DNA of 7,296 nt from an uncultured Muribaculaceae bacterium. Lineage in GTDB: Bacteria; Bacteroidota; Bacteroidia; Bacteroidales; Muribaculaceae. The position numbers were made by a program, and so were the translations under genes. Of this stretch, positions 1 to 5,901 are shown one piece after another. The notes beneath the pieces are model-generated. The model made no database searches. It was not told the DNA's origin and saw nothing but the letters and a program-made list of their open reading frames with translations. The number at the start of each line of letters is the position of its first letter. Positions within the stretch are counted from its first letter, which is position 1. The stretch covers positions 1 through 7,296 of the forward strand of contig CAKTOT010000104.1 of NCBI GenBank assembly GCA_934590135.1, given 5' to 3'.

Positions 1-822
1 ATACGACATCTCCATCAGCTTGTTGACGTTGTCGCGACGCCAGTCGCCGATGCTCATTGTTCCACCATTGTTCTTATACGACTGGTAGTCGCTCCAGTCA
101 TCAGCGCTCGAGTCTTCGGCAATTCCATCCGGATAGAAGTAGTCGTCAAAGACGATGCCGTCGATGTCATACGCGCCGGTCAGTACTGCACATACGGCCT
201 TCAATCGTGCCTGTGTCTTGCCGCTGGCAGGATTGAAAACGAATTTGGTATTGGCGACATACTTTTTACCATTACTATCGGTGGCGTACTGATATGCCGT
301 AATCATCCAGTCCTTTATCGATGCATCCAAACTCGTTGAGTAAGGATTATATCCTTTGGATTGCGCACCCGAGGGTGTACACCAGCGCAGAGGGTTGACC
401 CATGCGTGCACCTCGATGCCGCGTTTATGACCTTCTTCAATCCATGTCTGCAGCAGGTCTAACGAACAGGGCGTACCGCGAGTACCCGAAGCATATTGGC
501 TTACAGGCTCGTATACAACATACTTTGTACCATTATGTGTATACGAATTGGTGTTGTACAGGCGGTCTGCCATCGGGCGTACATGAACGCAGACAGCATT
601 GAGGCCGGCGGACTTGACCTTATTTAACATATTGATAATCTCGTTTTTCAGAGCAGTAGTATTACCTTGATTACCGGATACCGGCCATCCTCCATTGATG
701 GGAGTGAACCAAGCGGCGCGGAATTCCTGCTTGGGATTAGTGTCGGCGAAAGTATCGATACTCCCGATGGCCGACAATGCTGCGGCCATCACCATGGCCA
801 TTAGCTTTTTCATCAGATTCAT
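1..822 (-). CDS. Secreted GHL10/DUF187-type glycoside hydrolase, N-terminal part (partial)
   Basis: The 274 visible codons run off the left edge. The start is ATG at 822-820; a second in-frame ATG at 813 is possible. Residues 1-26 look like a Sec signal peptide (MNLMKK, then a hydrophobic stretch, likely cleavage after TFA). There is no lipobox cysteine. The mature part resembles the glycosyl-hydrolase-like family 10 barrel: EFRAAWFT at 33-40 (first strand), VHVRPMADRLY at 79-89 (second strand), GHKRGIEVHAWVNP at 131-144, YDIDGIVFDDYFYP at 218-231 with the acidic pair usual for the active site, and WRRDNVN at 261-267. Family members are exported and thought to act on peptidoglycan or other glycans; the substrate here cannot be read. 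The gene has its own promoter and is probably not part of the thiamin operon. The family call is strong and the function is only general. Confidence 0.87.
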   Translation of the reverse strand, partial: MNLMKKLMAMVMAAALSAIGSIDTFADTNPKQEFRAAWFTPINGGWPVSGNQGNTTALKNEIINMLNKVKSAGLNAVCVHVRPMADRLYNTNSYTHNGTKYVVYEPVSQYASGTRGTPCSLDLLQTWIEEGHKRGIEVHAWVNPLRWCTPSGAQSKGYNPYSTSLDASIKDWMITAYQYATDSNGKKYVANTKFVFNPASGKTQARLKAVCAVLTGAYDIDGIVFDDYFYPDGIAEDSSADDWSDYQSYKNNGGTMSIGDWRRDNVNKLMEMSY

Positions 823-861
823 TGCGGTGTAGTTTTTTAGAATTGCAAGGTTAGTTGTTGT

Positions 862-891
862 TTAGGCACCCGGGCCGGAGAGAAAGCCTAA
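862..891 (-). other. Small inverted repeat in the GHL10 leader
   Basis: TTAGGC (862-867) and GCCTAA (886-891) are perfect 6-base complementary arms around an 18-base GC-rich loop. The structure sits about 40 nt upstream of the start codon, inside the predicted 5' untranslated leader. It could fold in the mRNA, but a stem this short may be chance. No known leader family is recognised. Confidence 0.3.
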
Positions 892-924
892 GGCATAGAG
901 AGAAAAAAACTATTATATCAGTCG

Positions 925-956
925 CAAATTTATGTATTTTTAGCCAAATTCACAAA
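925..956 (-). promoter_or_regulatory. Bacteroidota-type promoter of the GHL10 gene
   Basis: On the minus strand TTTG (956-953) is followed after exactly 20 bases by TAAATTTG (932-925). This fits the Bacteroidota primary-sigma consensus of TTTG at -33 and TAnnTTTG at -7 with a 19-21 base gap. Transcription would start near 917-920 and leave a leader of about 95 nt before the ATG at 822. The surroundings are strongly AT-rich, unlike the flanking genes. This is the only convincing promoter I found in the window. Confidence 0.65.
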
Positions 957-1024
957 AATGCGGTTAAATATTCTAAGAAATTTGCATATTTTAAGATGAA
1001 AATAAGCAAATGTGGCGTCATCAT

Positions 1025-1072
1025 ACGCTCCGACTCACTCGAAACGGGCAATAGTTCTTCGAGGCAGAGCGT
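1025..1072. repeat. Nested inverted repeat downstream of the thi operon
   Basis: The outer arms are ACGCTC (1025-1030) and GAGCGT (1067-1072). The inner arms are CTCGAA (1038-1043) and TTCGAG (1058-1063). The internal loop has 7 and 3 bases and the apical loop has 14. Both stems are perfect. It lies 80 bases past the thiF stop and upstream of the GHL10 promoter. No U-run follows on the minus strand, so it is not a classical intrinsic terminator. It may be a 3' end structure for the thi transcript or chance. Confidence 0.35.
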
Positions 1073-1151
1073 TCATACAACCCTAAGAGTAAGAGCACTG
1101 TATACTCAAGGGCCTTTGAATAAAGTACCACAATCTTAAAGTATTATTACA

Positions 1152-1877
1152 TTAAAGAGCCAAACGGCGGCAAGTAAATGTGGCCAAGTCGAGATCGAGG
1201 ATAAGCGCAGCCGGACAGCTCCTCCTGTCCTGGAGCAGCAGTATGTCCAGGGCGCGTGCACTCTGTAGGGCGGCCACGGTTGCCGGTGCCGGAGGGAAGA
1301 TGCCTCGTGGCGCTCGTCCGCGGCTTCCGTCGCCGAAGATGTCGCGATACGACACCGAAGCACTTCCTGCGACATGGCTGAAAGCCATAACCTGGGCTTG
1401 TCGTCCGGCCACGCCCCCCAAGACGCATGGTATGGAGGCGTCACGCGTCGCATCGGCCACCAGTGTCATAGTGGCGCCGTTGTCGGTACAATCGACCACG
1501 ACATCACAGCCTTGCACAAAGTCGGCGACGTTGTCCGTGCCGAGACGATCGAAATGCGTGTCCAATATCACTGACGGATTCAGCGCACTCAGTCGCTCCG
1601 ACAAGGCTTCGACCTTGGGACGTCCCACATCTACAGTGGTATAGGCTGTTTGACGCGGCAGGTTGGAGAGTTCTACGCGGTCGAAATCGATGATACGTAA
1701 GTGCCCTACCCCGGCGGCGGTGAGAGCCACGGATACGGCACCGCCAAGCGCACCGGCGCCCACGACTCCTACCATTGATTGCTGCAGGCGCCGTATGCCC
1801 TCGCATCCTATATCGTCCATAGCCATAGTGCGCGAATGACGCTCGGCCATATCGCCTGTAATATCTATATTAGTCAT
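1152..1877 (-). CDS. thiF: ThiF/MoeB/HesA-family ThiS adenylyltransferase
   Basis: This 241-residue E1-like enzyme should adenylate the ThiS C-terminal Gly-Gly with ATP, preparing it for sulfur transfer. The nucleotide-binding loop GAGALG is at 40-45. Acidic D64 and D66 come next, then VELSNLPRQ at 68-76 with the Asn and Arg of the family, K88, and VVVDCTDN at 126-133. The C-terminal half keeps the recognisable shape (GIFPPAPATVAALQSARALD, 192-211). It lacks the two CxxC pairs that bind zinc in E. coli ThiF and MoeB. Cysteines are present only at 25, 124, 130, 151, 221 and 236, none forming a CxxC. Zinc-free forms are, as I recall, common in Bacteroidales. Family length is usually about 230-270. 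An in-frame ATG at residue 10 (MAERHSR) is an alternative start. It is the last gene of the operon, 86 bases after thiH. Specificity for ThiS over MoaD rests on the gene neighbourhood. Confidence 0.88.
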   Translation of the reverse strand: MTNIDITGDMAERHSRTMAMDDIGCEGIRRLQQSMVGVVGAGALGGAVSVALTAAGVGHLRIIDFDRVELSNLPRQTAYTTVDVGRPKVEALSERLSALNPSVILDTHFDRLGTDNVADFVQGCDVVVDCTDNGATMTLVADATRDASIPCVLGGVAGRQAQVMAFSHVAGSASVSYRDIFGDGSRGRAPRGIFPPAPATVAALQSARALDILLLQDRRSCPAALILDLDLATFTCRRLAL

Positions 1878-1901
1878 AGCCTTAGAATCCTTTCAAACTT
1901 T

Positions 1902-1959
1902 TTAGAGACTTTAAGAACCTTAGAGACCTTAAGGACATTAAAGTCTCTAAAGTCCCTAA
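1902..1959 (-). repeat. Palindromic spacer element between thiH and thiF
   Basis: This 58-nt element starts 4 nt after the thiH stop and ends 24 nt before the thiF start. A perfect 14-base inverted repeat, TTTAGAGACTTTAA (1901-1914) with TTAAAGTCTCTAAA (1938-1951), encloses a second 5-base stem, CCTTA (1918-1922) with TAAGG (1930-1934). The two stems are separated by 3-by-3 internal loops, and the apical loop is 7 bases. On the minus strand the element begins TTAGGGACTTTAGAG and ends TTAAAGTCTCTAA, closely matching the thiC-thiH spacer element. Short units of the ACTTTAAGG type make it up. It may fold as an mRNA hairpin or be a REP-like dispersed repeat. Confidence 0.7.
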
Positions 1960-1963
1960 AATC

Positions 1964-3136
1964 TTATTGTTTTACATTATCGAATACGGCGTCCCAGTCC
2001 TTCCACACCGGCTCGTAGCCGTTGCGGCGTATGGCTTCGGCCACGGCATGGGGAGTGCGCTCGTCGGTGACGTGGAATTGCTCGAGAGCCTCGGGAGAGG
2101 TGGCGTATCCGCCCGGCTCGGTCTGGCTGCCGGCACTCATTGAGGTGACACCCAGACGCATCATATTGTCGCGGAAGCGCGGGCTTTCACGCGTCGAATA
2201 CGAAATGTCTACATCGTGGTCGAAGATGCGGAAGGCCATAGTCAGTTGAGCCAATTCGCGGTCCGAAATAACCACATTGGGCTGGAATCCGCTTTCGCTG
2301 GGGCACATACGCGGGAAATTGACGCTGTAACGCGTACGCCAATACTTGTTTTGCAGATAGCGCAAATGACGAGCCATCATAATGACATCCGTGCGCCATT
2401 CCTCAAGGCCGATAAGGACGCCCATACCGATTTTGTGCACTCCGGCGCGACCCATGCGGTCATACCCATTGAGGCGCCACGAATATATGGACTTCATACC
2501 CCGCGGGTGGTACTTGGGGTATCCGTCTCGGTGGTATGTTTCCTGGAAGCATACCACGCCGTTGAGTCCGGCATCGACCAAGCGCTCGTACTGCGACTGA
2601 CGCATGGGCTGTACCTCGATAGTAAGATTGTGAAAGTATGGGCGGCAAGTATGCAGCACATTCTCGAAGTATTCGGTGCCGCACAATGCCGGAAATTCGC
2701 CCGAGACTATAAGCAAATTCTCAAATGGGCCGAGGCGACGTATGGCCTGACATTCGGCTTCCACCTGTTCCATAGTAAGGATGGTGCGCGTCATGGGATT
2801 GGCGTGATTGAAGCCGCAATATACGCAGGCATTGGCGCATGCATTGGAGACGTACATGGGAATGTACATCGAAATGGTACGTCCGAATTTTTCGAGGGTG
2901 AAGCGCTGTGCCAGGGCGGCCATATCTTCGAGATAAGGAGCGGCAGCCGGCGAAATCAGAGCCATGAACTCATCGGGAGTCAAGCGGCGTTGATCGGCGG
3001 CAGCCACCGCGAGAGCTGCCTCCACCATCGGCGCTGTTATTGCGTATGCACGCTTGGTGGTGTCGTCCCAGTCGTATTGGTCGATGATGTCGGCAAATCC
3101 GTGGTTGTCGTCCGGTGATATAATTTCTTTGGACAT
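1964..3136 (-). CDS. thiH: 2-iminoacetate synthase ThiH (radical SAM tyrosine lyase)
   Basis: This 390-residue enzyme uses S-adenosylmethionine and a [4Fe-4S] cluster to split tyrosine into dehydroglycine (2-iminoacetate) and p-cresol. It supplies the glycine-imine part of the thiazole to ThiG. The radical SAM motif CX3CX2C is visible in VSNACANACVYCGFNHAN, with cysteines at 100, 104 and 107. Other family-typical stretches are VHKIGMGVLIGLEEWR about two-thirds of the way along, and STRESPRFRDN and SMSAGSQTEPGGY near the C-terminus. The length is normal for ThiH (about 370-390) and the frame is intact. It starts at ATG 3136, with an A-rich stretch upstream on the coding strand and no clear Shine-Dalgarno site, as is normal in Bacteroidota. 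It follows thiC by 83 bases and precedes thiF by 86, with a palindromic element in each gap. ThiH in place of the oxidase ThiO points to anaerobic life. Confidence 0.97.
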   Translation of the reverse strand: MSKEIISPDDNHGFADIIDQYDWDDTTKRAYAITAPMVEAALAVAAADQRRLTPDEFMALISPAAAPYLEDMAALAQRFTLEKFGRTISMYIPMYVSNACANACVYCGFNHANPMTRTILTMEQVEAECQAIRRLGPFENLLIVSGEFPALCGTEYFENVLHTCRPYFHNLTIEVQPMRQSQYERLVDAGLNGVVCFQETYHRDGYPKYHPRGMKSIYSWRLNGYDRMGRAGVHKIGMGVLIGLEEWRTDVIMMARHLRYLQNKYWRTRYSVNFPRMCPSESGFQPNVVISDRELAQLTMAFRIFDHDVDISYSTRESPRFRDNMMRLGVTSMSAGSQTEPGGYATSPEALEQFHVTDERTPHAVAEAIRRNGYEPVWKDWDAVFDNVKQ

Positions 3137-3164
3137 AAATGTATTGTTTTTTTTGGAGGGGGAC

Positions 3165-3213
3165 TTAGGGACTTTAAGGTACTTAGAGTCTTTAAGGACT
3201 TTAAGGTCCCTAA
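3165..3213 (-). repeat. Palindromic spacer element between thiC and thiH
   Basis: This 49-nt element starts 6 nt after the thiC stop and ends 28 nt before the thiH start. The outer arms TTAGGGAC (3165-3172) and GTCCCTAA (3206-3213) are perfect. Inside, on the minus strand, the arms continue pairing as TTAA/TTAA, GT/AC and CTTA/TAAG, with single-base mismatches between blocks. This gives about 18 base pairs in one long imperfect hairpin with a tiny apical loop. It is built of ACTTTAAGG-like units and shares both ends with the element after thiH. The clean outer palindrome and the repeated placement argue against random AT-rich spacer. Confidence 0.68.
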
Positions 3214-3219
3214 TGCCTT

Positions 3220-4920
3220 TTACTTGCTACATTCTTGGTTGACATTTTGGGATATACGCATGGCGCAGAAGTTGGGGCCGCACATGGTACAGAACTTGTC
3301 GTCTGCATCGGGAGCATCGCGACGCGCCTTGACATAGATGTCGCGTGCTCGCTCTGGGTCAAGCGAAAGGTTAAACTGGTCCTTCCATCGGAATTCGAAA
3401 CGCGCCTTGCTCAGGGCATTGTCGCGTACCTGTGCGCCGGGGAAGCCTTTGGCCAAGTCGGCTGCATGAGCCGCCAATTTGTATGTAATGACGCCCGTGC
3501 GTACATCCTCGAGGTCAGGTAGCGAAAGGTGCTCCTTGGGTGTGACGTAGCACAGCATAGCCGTACCCATAGAACCTATGGTTGCACCACCTATGGCACT
3601 GGTGATATGGTCGTAACCCGGGGCAATGTCCGTCGTCAACGGGCCGAGGGTGTAGAACGGTGCGCCTTGGCACTTGTCTATTTCGCGGTCCATATTTTCG
3701 CGAATCTTCTGCATGGGCACGTGTCCGGGACCTTCGATCATCACCTGCACATCATGTTCCCACGCCTTGGCGCACAGCTGCCCCAGGACATCCAGTTCGA
3801 GGAACTGAGCACGATCGTTGGCATCGTATATGCTGCCCGGGCGCATACCGTCGCCGAGTGATATGGCCACGTCATAGCGGTTGAGTATCTCGCAAATTTC
3901 GTCAAAATGCGTGTACAGGAAACTTTCGCTGTCGTGCAGCACCGTCCATTGCGTCATGATGGAGCCGCCGCGCGAGACACATCCGGTGAGACGACTCTTG
4001 ATTAGAGTTGCGTGCTCGCGAAGAACTCCGGCATGTATGGTAAAGTAGTCCACGCCTTGTTCGCATTGCTCGATGAGTGTATCGCGGTAAATATCCCAGG
4101 TAAGGCGGCGTACATCGCCGTTGACCTTCTCAAGTGCCTGATATATAGGTACGGTGCCTACGGGTACTGGCGAGTTGCGTATAATCCACTCGCGTGTCTC
4201 ATGAATATTATCGCCGGTGCTGAGGTCCATAAGCGTATCGCCACCCCAGTAGCAGCTCCACATAGCCTTGTCAATTTCCTCGGCTATGCCCGAAGACAGT
4301 GCCGAGTTGCCTATATTGGCATTGATTTTGACACTGAAAGCGCTGCCGATAATCATCGGTTCGGCCTCGGGGTGATTGATATTGGCCGGGATGAGGGCAC
4401 GGCCGGCGGCAATCTCGTCACGTACAAATTCGGGCGTGATATACGACTTGATGCCGCGTGCGGCATTGTCCAGATTTTCGCGTATGGCGACGTATTCCAT
4501 TTCAGGGGTGATTATCCCCTTGCGTGCATAGTGCATCTGGGTGACGCGATGACCTTCGGCGGCCACTCGCGGCGCTACGGTACGCGGAAAGCGAATATCA
4601 TCAAGGCTGTGGTCGGCCAAACGACGCTGTCCGTAGACGCTGGTGACGCCTTCCAAAGCCACAGTGTCGCCACGACGCTCTATCCAGGACTGGCGTAGAC
4701 GCGGCACGCCCTTCTTGATATCCTTGGGTACATTCGGGTCGGTATATACGCCGCTGGTATCATATATGGTTATATCCTCGTTGGGATGCTCAATGCGCTT
4801 GCCGTCTTCGATGGTGACGGTAGGATACTGGCTGACGCGACGCATGGCCACGCGGATGTCCGGAAACAGCTTTCCCGGAACGTATATCTTGGTGCTATTG
4901 GGATAGGAGGTGATGTCCAT
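3220..4920 (-). CDS. thiC: Phosphomethylpyrimidine synthase ThiC
   Basis: This 566-residue enzyme rearranges 5-aminoimidazole ribotide to 4-amino-5-hydroxymethyl-2-methylpyrimidine phosphate (HMP-P), using SAM and a [4Fe-4S] cluster. The N-terminal ThiC-specific domain is seen in TIYDTSGVYTDP (51-62). The barrel follows, with ARKGIITPEMEYVAIREN (132-149), MDLSTGDNIHETREWI (231-246), LGDGMRPGSIYDANDRAQ (355-372), IEGPGHVPMQKI (395-406) and DIAPGYDHITSAIG (431-444). H400 and H464 are spaced as the two zinc-binding histidines of characterised ThiC proteins. The C-terminal cluster motif CX2CX4C is at C544, C547 and C552 (CTMCGPNFC). Length and motifs are complete. The start at 4920 gives the normal short Bacteroidota N-terminus. 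It lies 129 bases after thiG, the widest gap in the operon, with repeats in the leader. Confidence 0.98.
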   Translation of the reverse strand: MDITSYPNSTKIYVPGKLFPDIRVAMRRVSQYPTVTIEDGKRIEHPNEDITIYDTSGVYTDPNVPKDIKKGVPRLRQSWIERRGDTVALEGVTSVYGQRRLADHSLDDIRFPRTVAPRVAAEGHRVTQMHYARKGIITPEMEYVAIRENLDNAARGIKSYITPEFVRDEIAAGRALIPANINHPEAEPMIIGSAFSVKINANIGNSALSSGIAEEIDKAMWSCYWGGDTLMDLSTGDNIHETREWIIRNSPVPVGTVPIYQALEKVNGDVRRLTWDIYRDTLIEQCEQGVDYFTIHAGVLREHATLIKSRLTGCVSRGGSIMTQWTVLHDSESFLYTHFDEICEILNRYDVAISLGDGMRPGSIYDANDRAQFLELDVLGQLCAKAWEHDVQVMIEGPGHVPMQKIRENMDREIDKCQGAPFYTLGPLTTDIAPGYDHITSAIGGATIGSMGTAMLCYVTPKEHLSLPDLEDVRTGVITYKLAAHAADLAKGFPGAQVRDNALSKARFEFRWKDQFNLSLDPERARDIYVKARRDAPDADDKFCTMCGPNFCAMRISQNVNQECSK

Positions 4921-4953
4921 CTTGTGCAGTCTATTTGTCGGTTATTTATTGTA

Positions 4954-5007
4954 TTTGTATCAGAAGGAGACTTCTATATAAGGTTTGTATCTCAAACGAT
5001 TTGTATC
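4954..5007 (-). repeat. Three GATACAAA direct repeats in the thiC leader
   Basis: The 8-mer GATACAAA (minus strand) occurs at 5007-5000, 4991-4984 and 4961-4954, so successive copies start 16 and 30 bases apart. The three copies lie 34 to 87 bases upstream of the thiC start, in the AT-rich thiG-thiC spacer. No TPP riboswitch hallmark (such as CTGAGA) and no TTTG/TAnnTTTG promoter is present. The repeats could be a binding site for a regulator or RNA-binding protein, but AT-rich chance repetition is possible. Confidence 0.45.
4962..4975 (-). other. Small hairpin in the thiC leader
   Basis: AGAAG (4962-4966) and CTTCT (4971-4975) form a perfect 5-base stem. The 4-base loop reads TCTC on the minus strand, which is the transcribed sense, and GAGA on the plus strand. 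It lies between the second and third GATACAAA copies and directly abuts the third. The stem is short, so its biological role is uncertain. Confidence 0.35.
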
Positions 5008-5049
5008 TTCTCTATGACGGTTATCGTTGTGTGTGAATGAAGGCTACGT

Positions 5050-5829
5050 TCAATCATTGAGAAATGCCGTGAGCGGGCTGGTGGCCACAGCGTGGCGGAA
5101 GGTGCCGGCCGGACCGGCGATGCGTCCGCGACGTCCGGCATCGACTGCATCGGCAAAAGCACGAGCCATCACTACGGGGTCGGCCGCTACGGCTATAGCG
5201 GTATTGACCAGCACCGCATCGGCGCCCATTTCCATAGCCGCAGCTGCATGCGAAGGCAATCCGAGTCCGGCGTCTACGACTACGGGAATCGATGCCTGCT
5301 CAATAATAATTTCGAGGAAATCTCGCGTCAGCAGACCTTTATTGGTACCTATGGGTGCTCCCAGAGGCATCACGGCAGCGGCACCGGCCTCTTCGAGGCG
5401 CTTGCACAATACGGGATCGGCCTGCACATAGGGCAGCACCACAAAGCCCTCCTTAGCCAGGGTCTCGGTGGCCGCAAGTGTTTCCATAGGGTCAGGCATC
5501 AGATATTTGGGATCGGGATGTATCTCCAATTTGATAAAAGGAGTGCCGAAAACTTCGCGGCTGAGGCGCGCAGCCACTACGGCTTCGCGTGCATCGCGCA
5601 CACCCGAGGTATTGGGCAGCAGCTGTATCTTCTCGCGGTCTATAGCCGAGAGCATATCATCCGTAGCATCGGAGGCCATATTGACGCGTTTCATAGCCAC
5701 GGTAACCATCTGTGTCCCCGAGGCTTCGATAGCGCGGTGCATAATTTCGGACGAGGCAAATTTGCCTGTGCCCACAAACAGGCGCGAGGCAAATTGCCGT
5801 CCGCCTATAATCAGTTGTTTGTCTTCCAT
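5050..5829 (-). CDS. thiG: Thiazole synthase ThiG
   Basis: This 259-residue TIM-barrel enzyme condenses 1-deoxyxylulose 5-phosphate, dehydroglycine from ThiH and sulfur from ThiS thiocarboxylate into the thiazole phosphate carboxylate. The opening LIIGGRQFASRLFVGTGKF (6-24) is typical. The Schiff-base lysine is K100 in FIKLEIHPDP (98-107), with the conserved acidic E102 beside it. Phosphate and cofactor loops appear as MPLGAPIGTNKGL (154-166), VVVDAGLGLPSHA (183-195, including D186) and AVLVNTAIA (205-213). Length matches the family (about 255-260) and the frame is intact. It lies 72 bases downstream of the TenI-ThiE gene, in an operon where its partners ThiS, ThiH and ThiF are all encoded. 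ThiG is known to form complexes with ThiS and ThiH in other bacteria. Confidence 0.98.
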   Translation of the reverse strand: MEDKQLIIGGRQFASRLFVGTGKFASSEIMHRAIEASGTQMVTVAMKRVNMASDATDDMLSAIDREKIQLLPNTSGVRDAREAVVAARLSREVFGTPFIKLEIHPDPKYLMPDPMETLAATETLAKEGFVVLPYVQADPVLCKRLEEAGAAAVMPLGAPIGTNKGLLTRDFLEIIIEQASIPVVVDAGLGLPSHAAAAMEMGADAVLVNTAIAVAADPVVMARAFADAVDAGRRGRIAGPAGTFRHAVATSPLTAFLND

Positions 5830-5849
5830 ATTCTTATGAATGAGATATT

Positions 5850-5891
5850 TGTCGTATATTATATATTATTTGCCTTATTTTTCTGTCGTAT
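5850..5891 (-). repeat. Pair of ATACGACA repeats in the thiG leader
   Basis: The 8-mer ATACGACA (minus strand) occurs at 5891-5884 and 5857-5850, 34 bases apart, in the AT-rich 72-base spacer before thiG. The first copy lies within 20 bases of the stop of the upstream gene. The second runs into GACAAATA (5853-5846), an 8-mer that also occurs before thiC at 4939-4932. No promoter or hairpin is evident. The spacer is so AT-rich that chance cannot be excluded. Confidence 0.3.
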
Positions 5892-5901
5892 GCAACGCGA
5901 G

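Larger units (their letters stand above)
823..1151. other. Non-coding gap between thiF and the GHL10 gene
   Basis: This 329-base gap holds no credible gene. From right to left, in the direction of transcription, it contains the end of the thi transcript, a nested inverted repeat (1025-1072), an AT-rich stretch with a Bacteroidota-type promoter (925-956), and a leader of about 95 nt for the GHL10 gene with a small inverted repeat (862-891). Short frames here have no codon bias or family motifs. The part just after thiF (about 1120-1150) includes ACTTTAAG and ACTTTA on the minus strand. These faintly recall the palindromic elements in the thi spacers, but are too degenerate to call. Confidence 0.6.

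Noticed and set aside
855..1139. A 94-codon plus-strand frame in the gap after thiF
   Set aside because: It runs through the promoter and hairpin region, is AT-rich and low in coding character, and has no recognisable motif.
1080..1151. An intrinsic terminator directly after thiF
   Set aside because: The only local dyad (TCAAAGG/CCCTTGA) has a mismatch, no loop and no U-run.
1..1151. A tenI-like gene after thiF, as in related operons
   Set aside because: The gap after thiF has no such coding sequence, and the next gene is a secreted hydrolase. The TenI-like domain is found fused to ThiE instead.
1152..1877. thiF as a decaying pseudogene because the cysteines are missing
   Set aside because: The frame is intact, the nucleotide-binding motifs are complete and the length is normal, so a zinc-free family branch is more likely.
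2216..3118. A 300-codon plus-strand frame opposite thiH
   Set aside because: It is antisense to the conserved radical-SAM enzyme and shows no family motif of its own.
1902..3213. The spacer repeats as a CRISPR or transposon remnant
   Set aside because: The copies are single, far apart, differ in length and have no regular spacers, target-site duplication or transposase. A REP-like or RNA-hairpin element fits better.
4012..4698. A 228-codon plus-strand frame opposite thiC
   Set aside because: It is a mirror of a highly conserved gene, with no start context or motif supporting expression.
4921..5049. A TPP riboswitch in front of thiC
   Set aside because: The conserved aptamer segments (CTGAGA and the downstream ACCTGATCTGG-like block) are absent. 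In this gene order a riboswitch would be expected upstream of thiS, outside the window.
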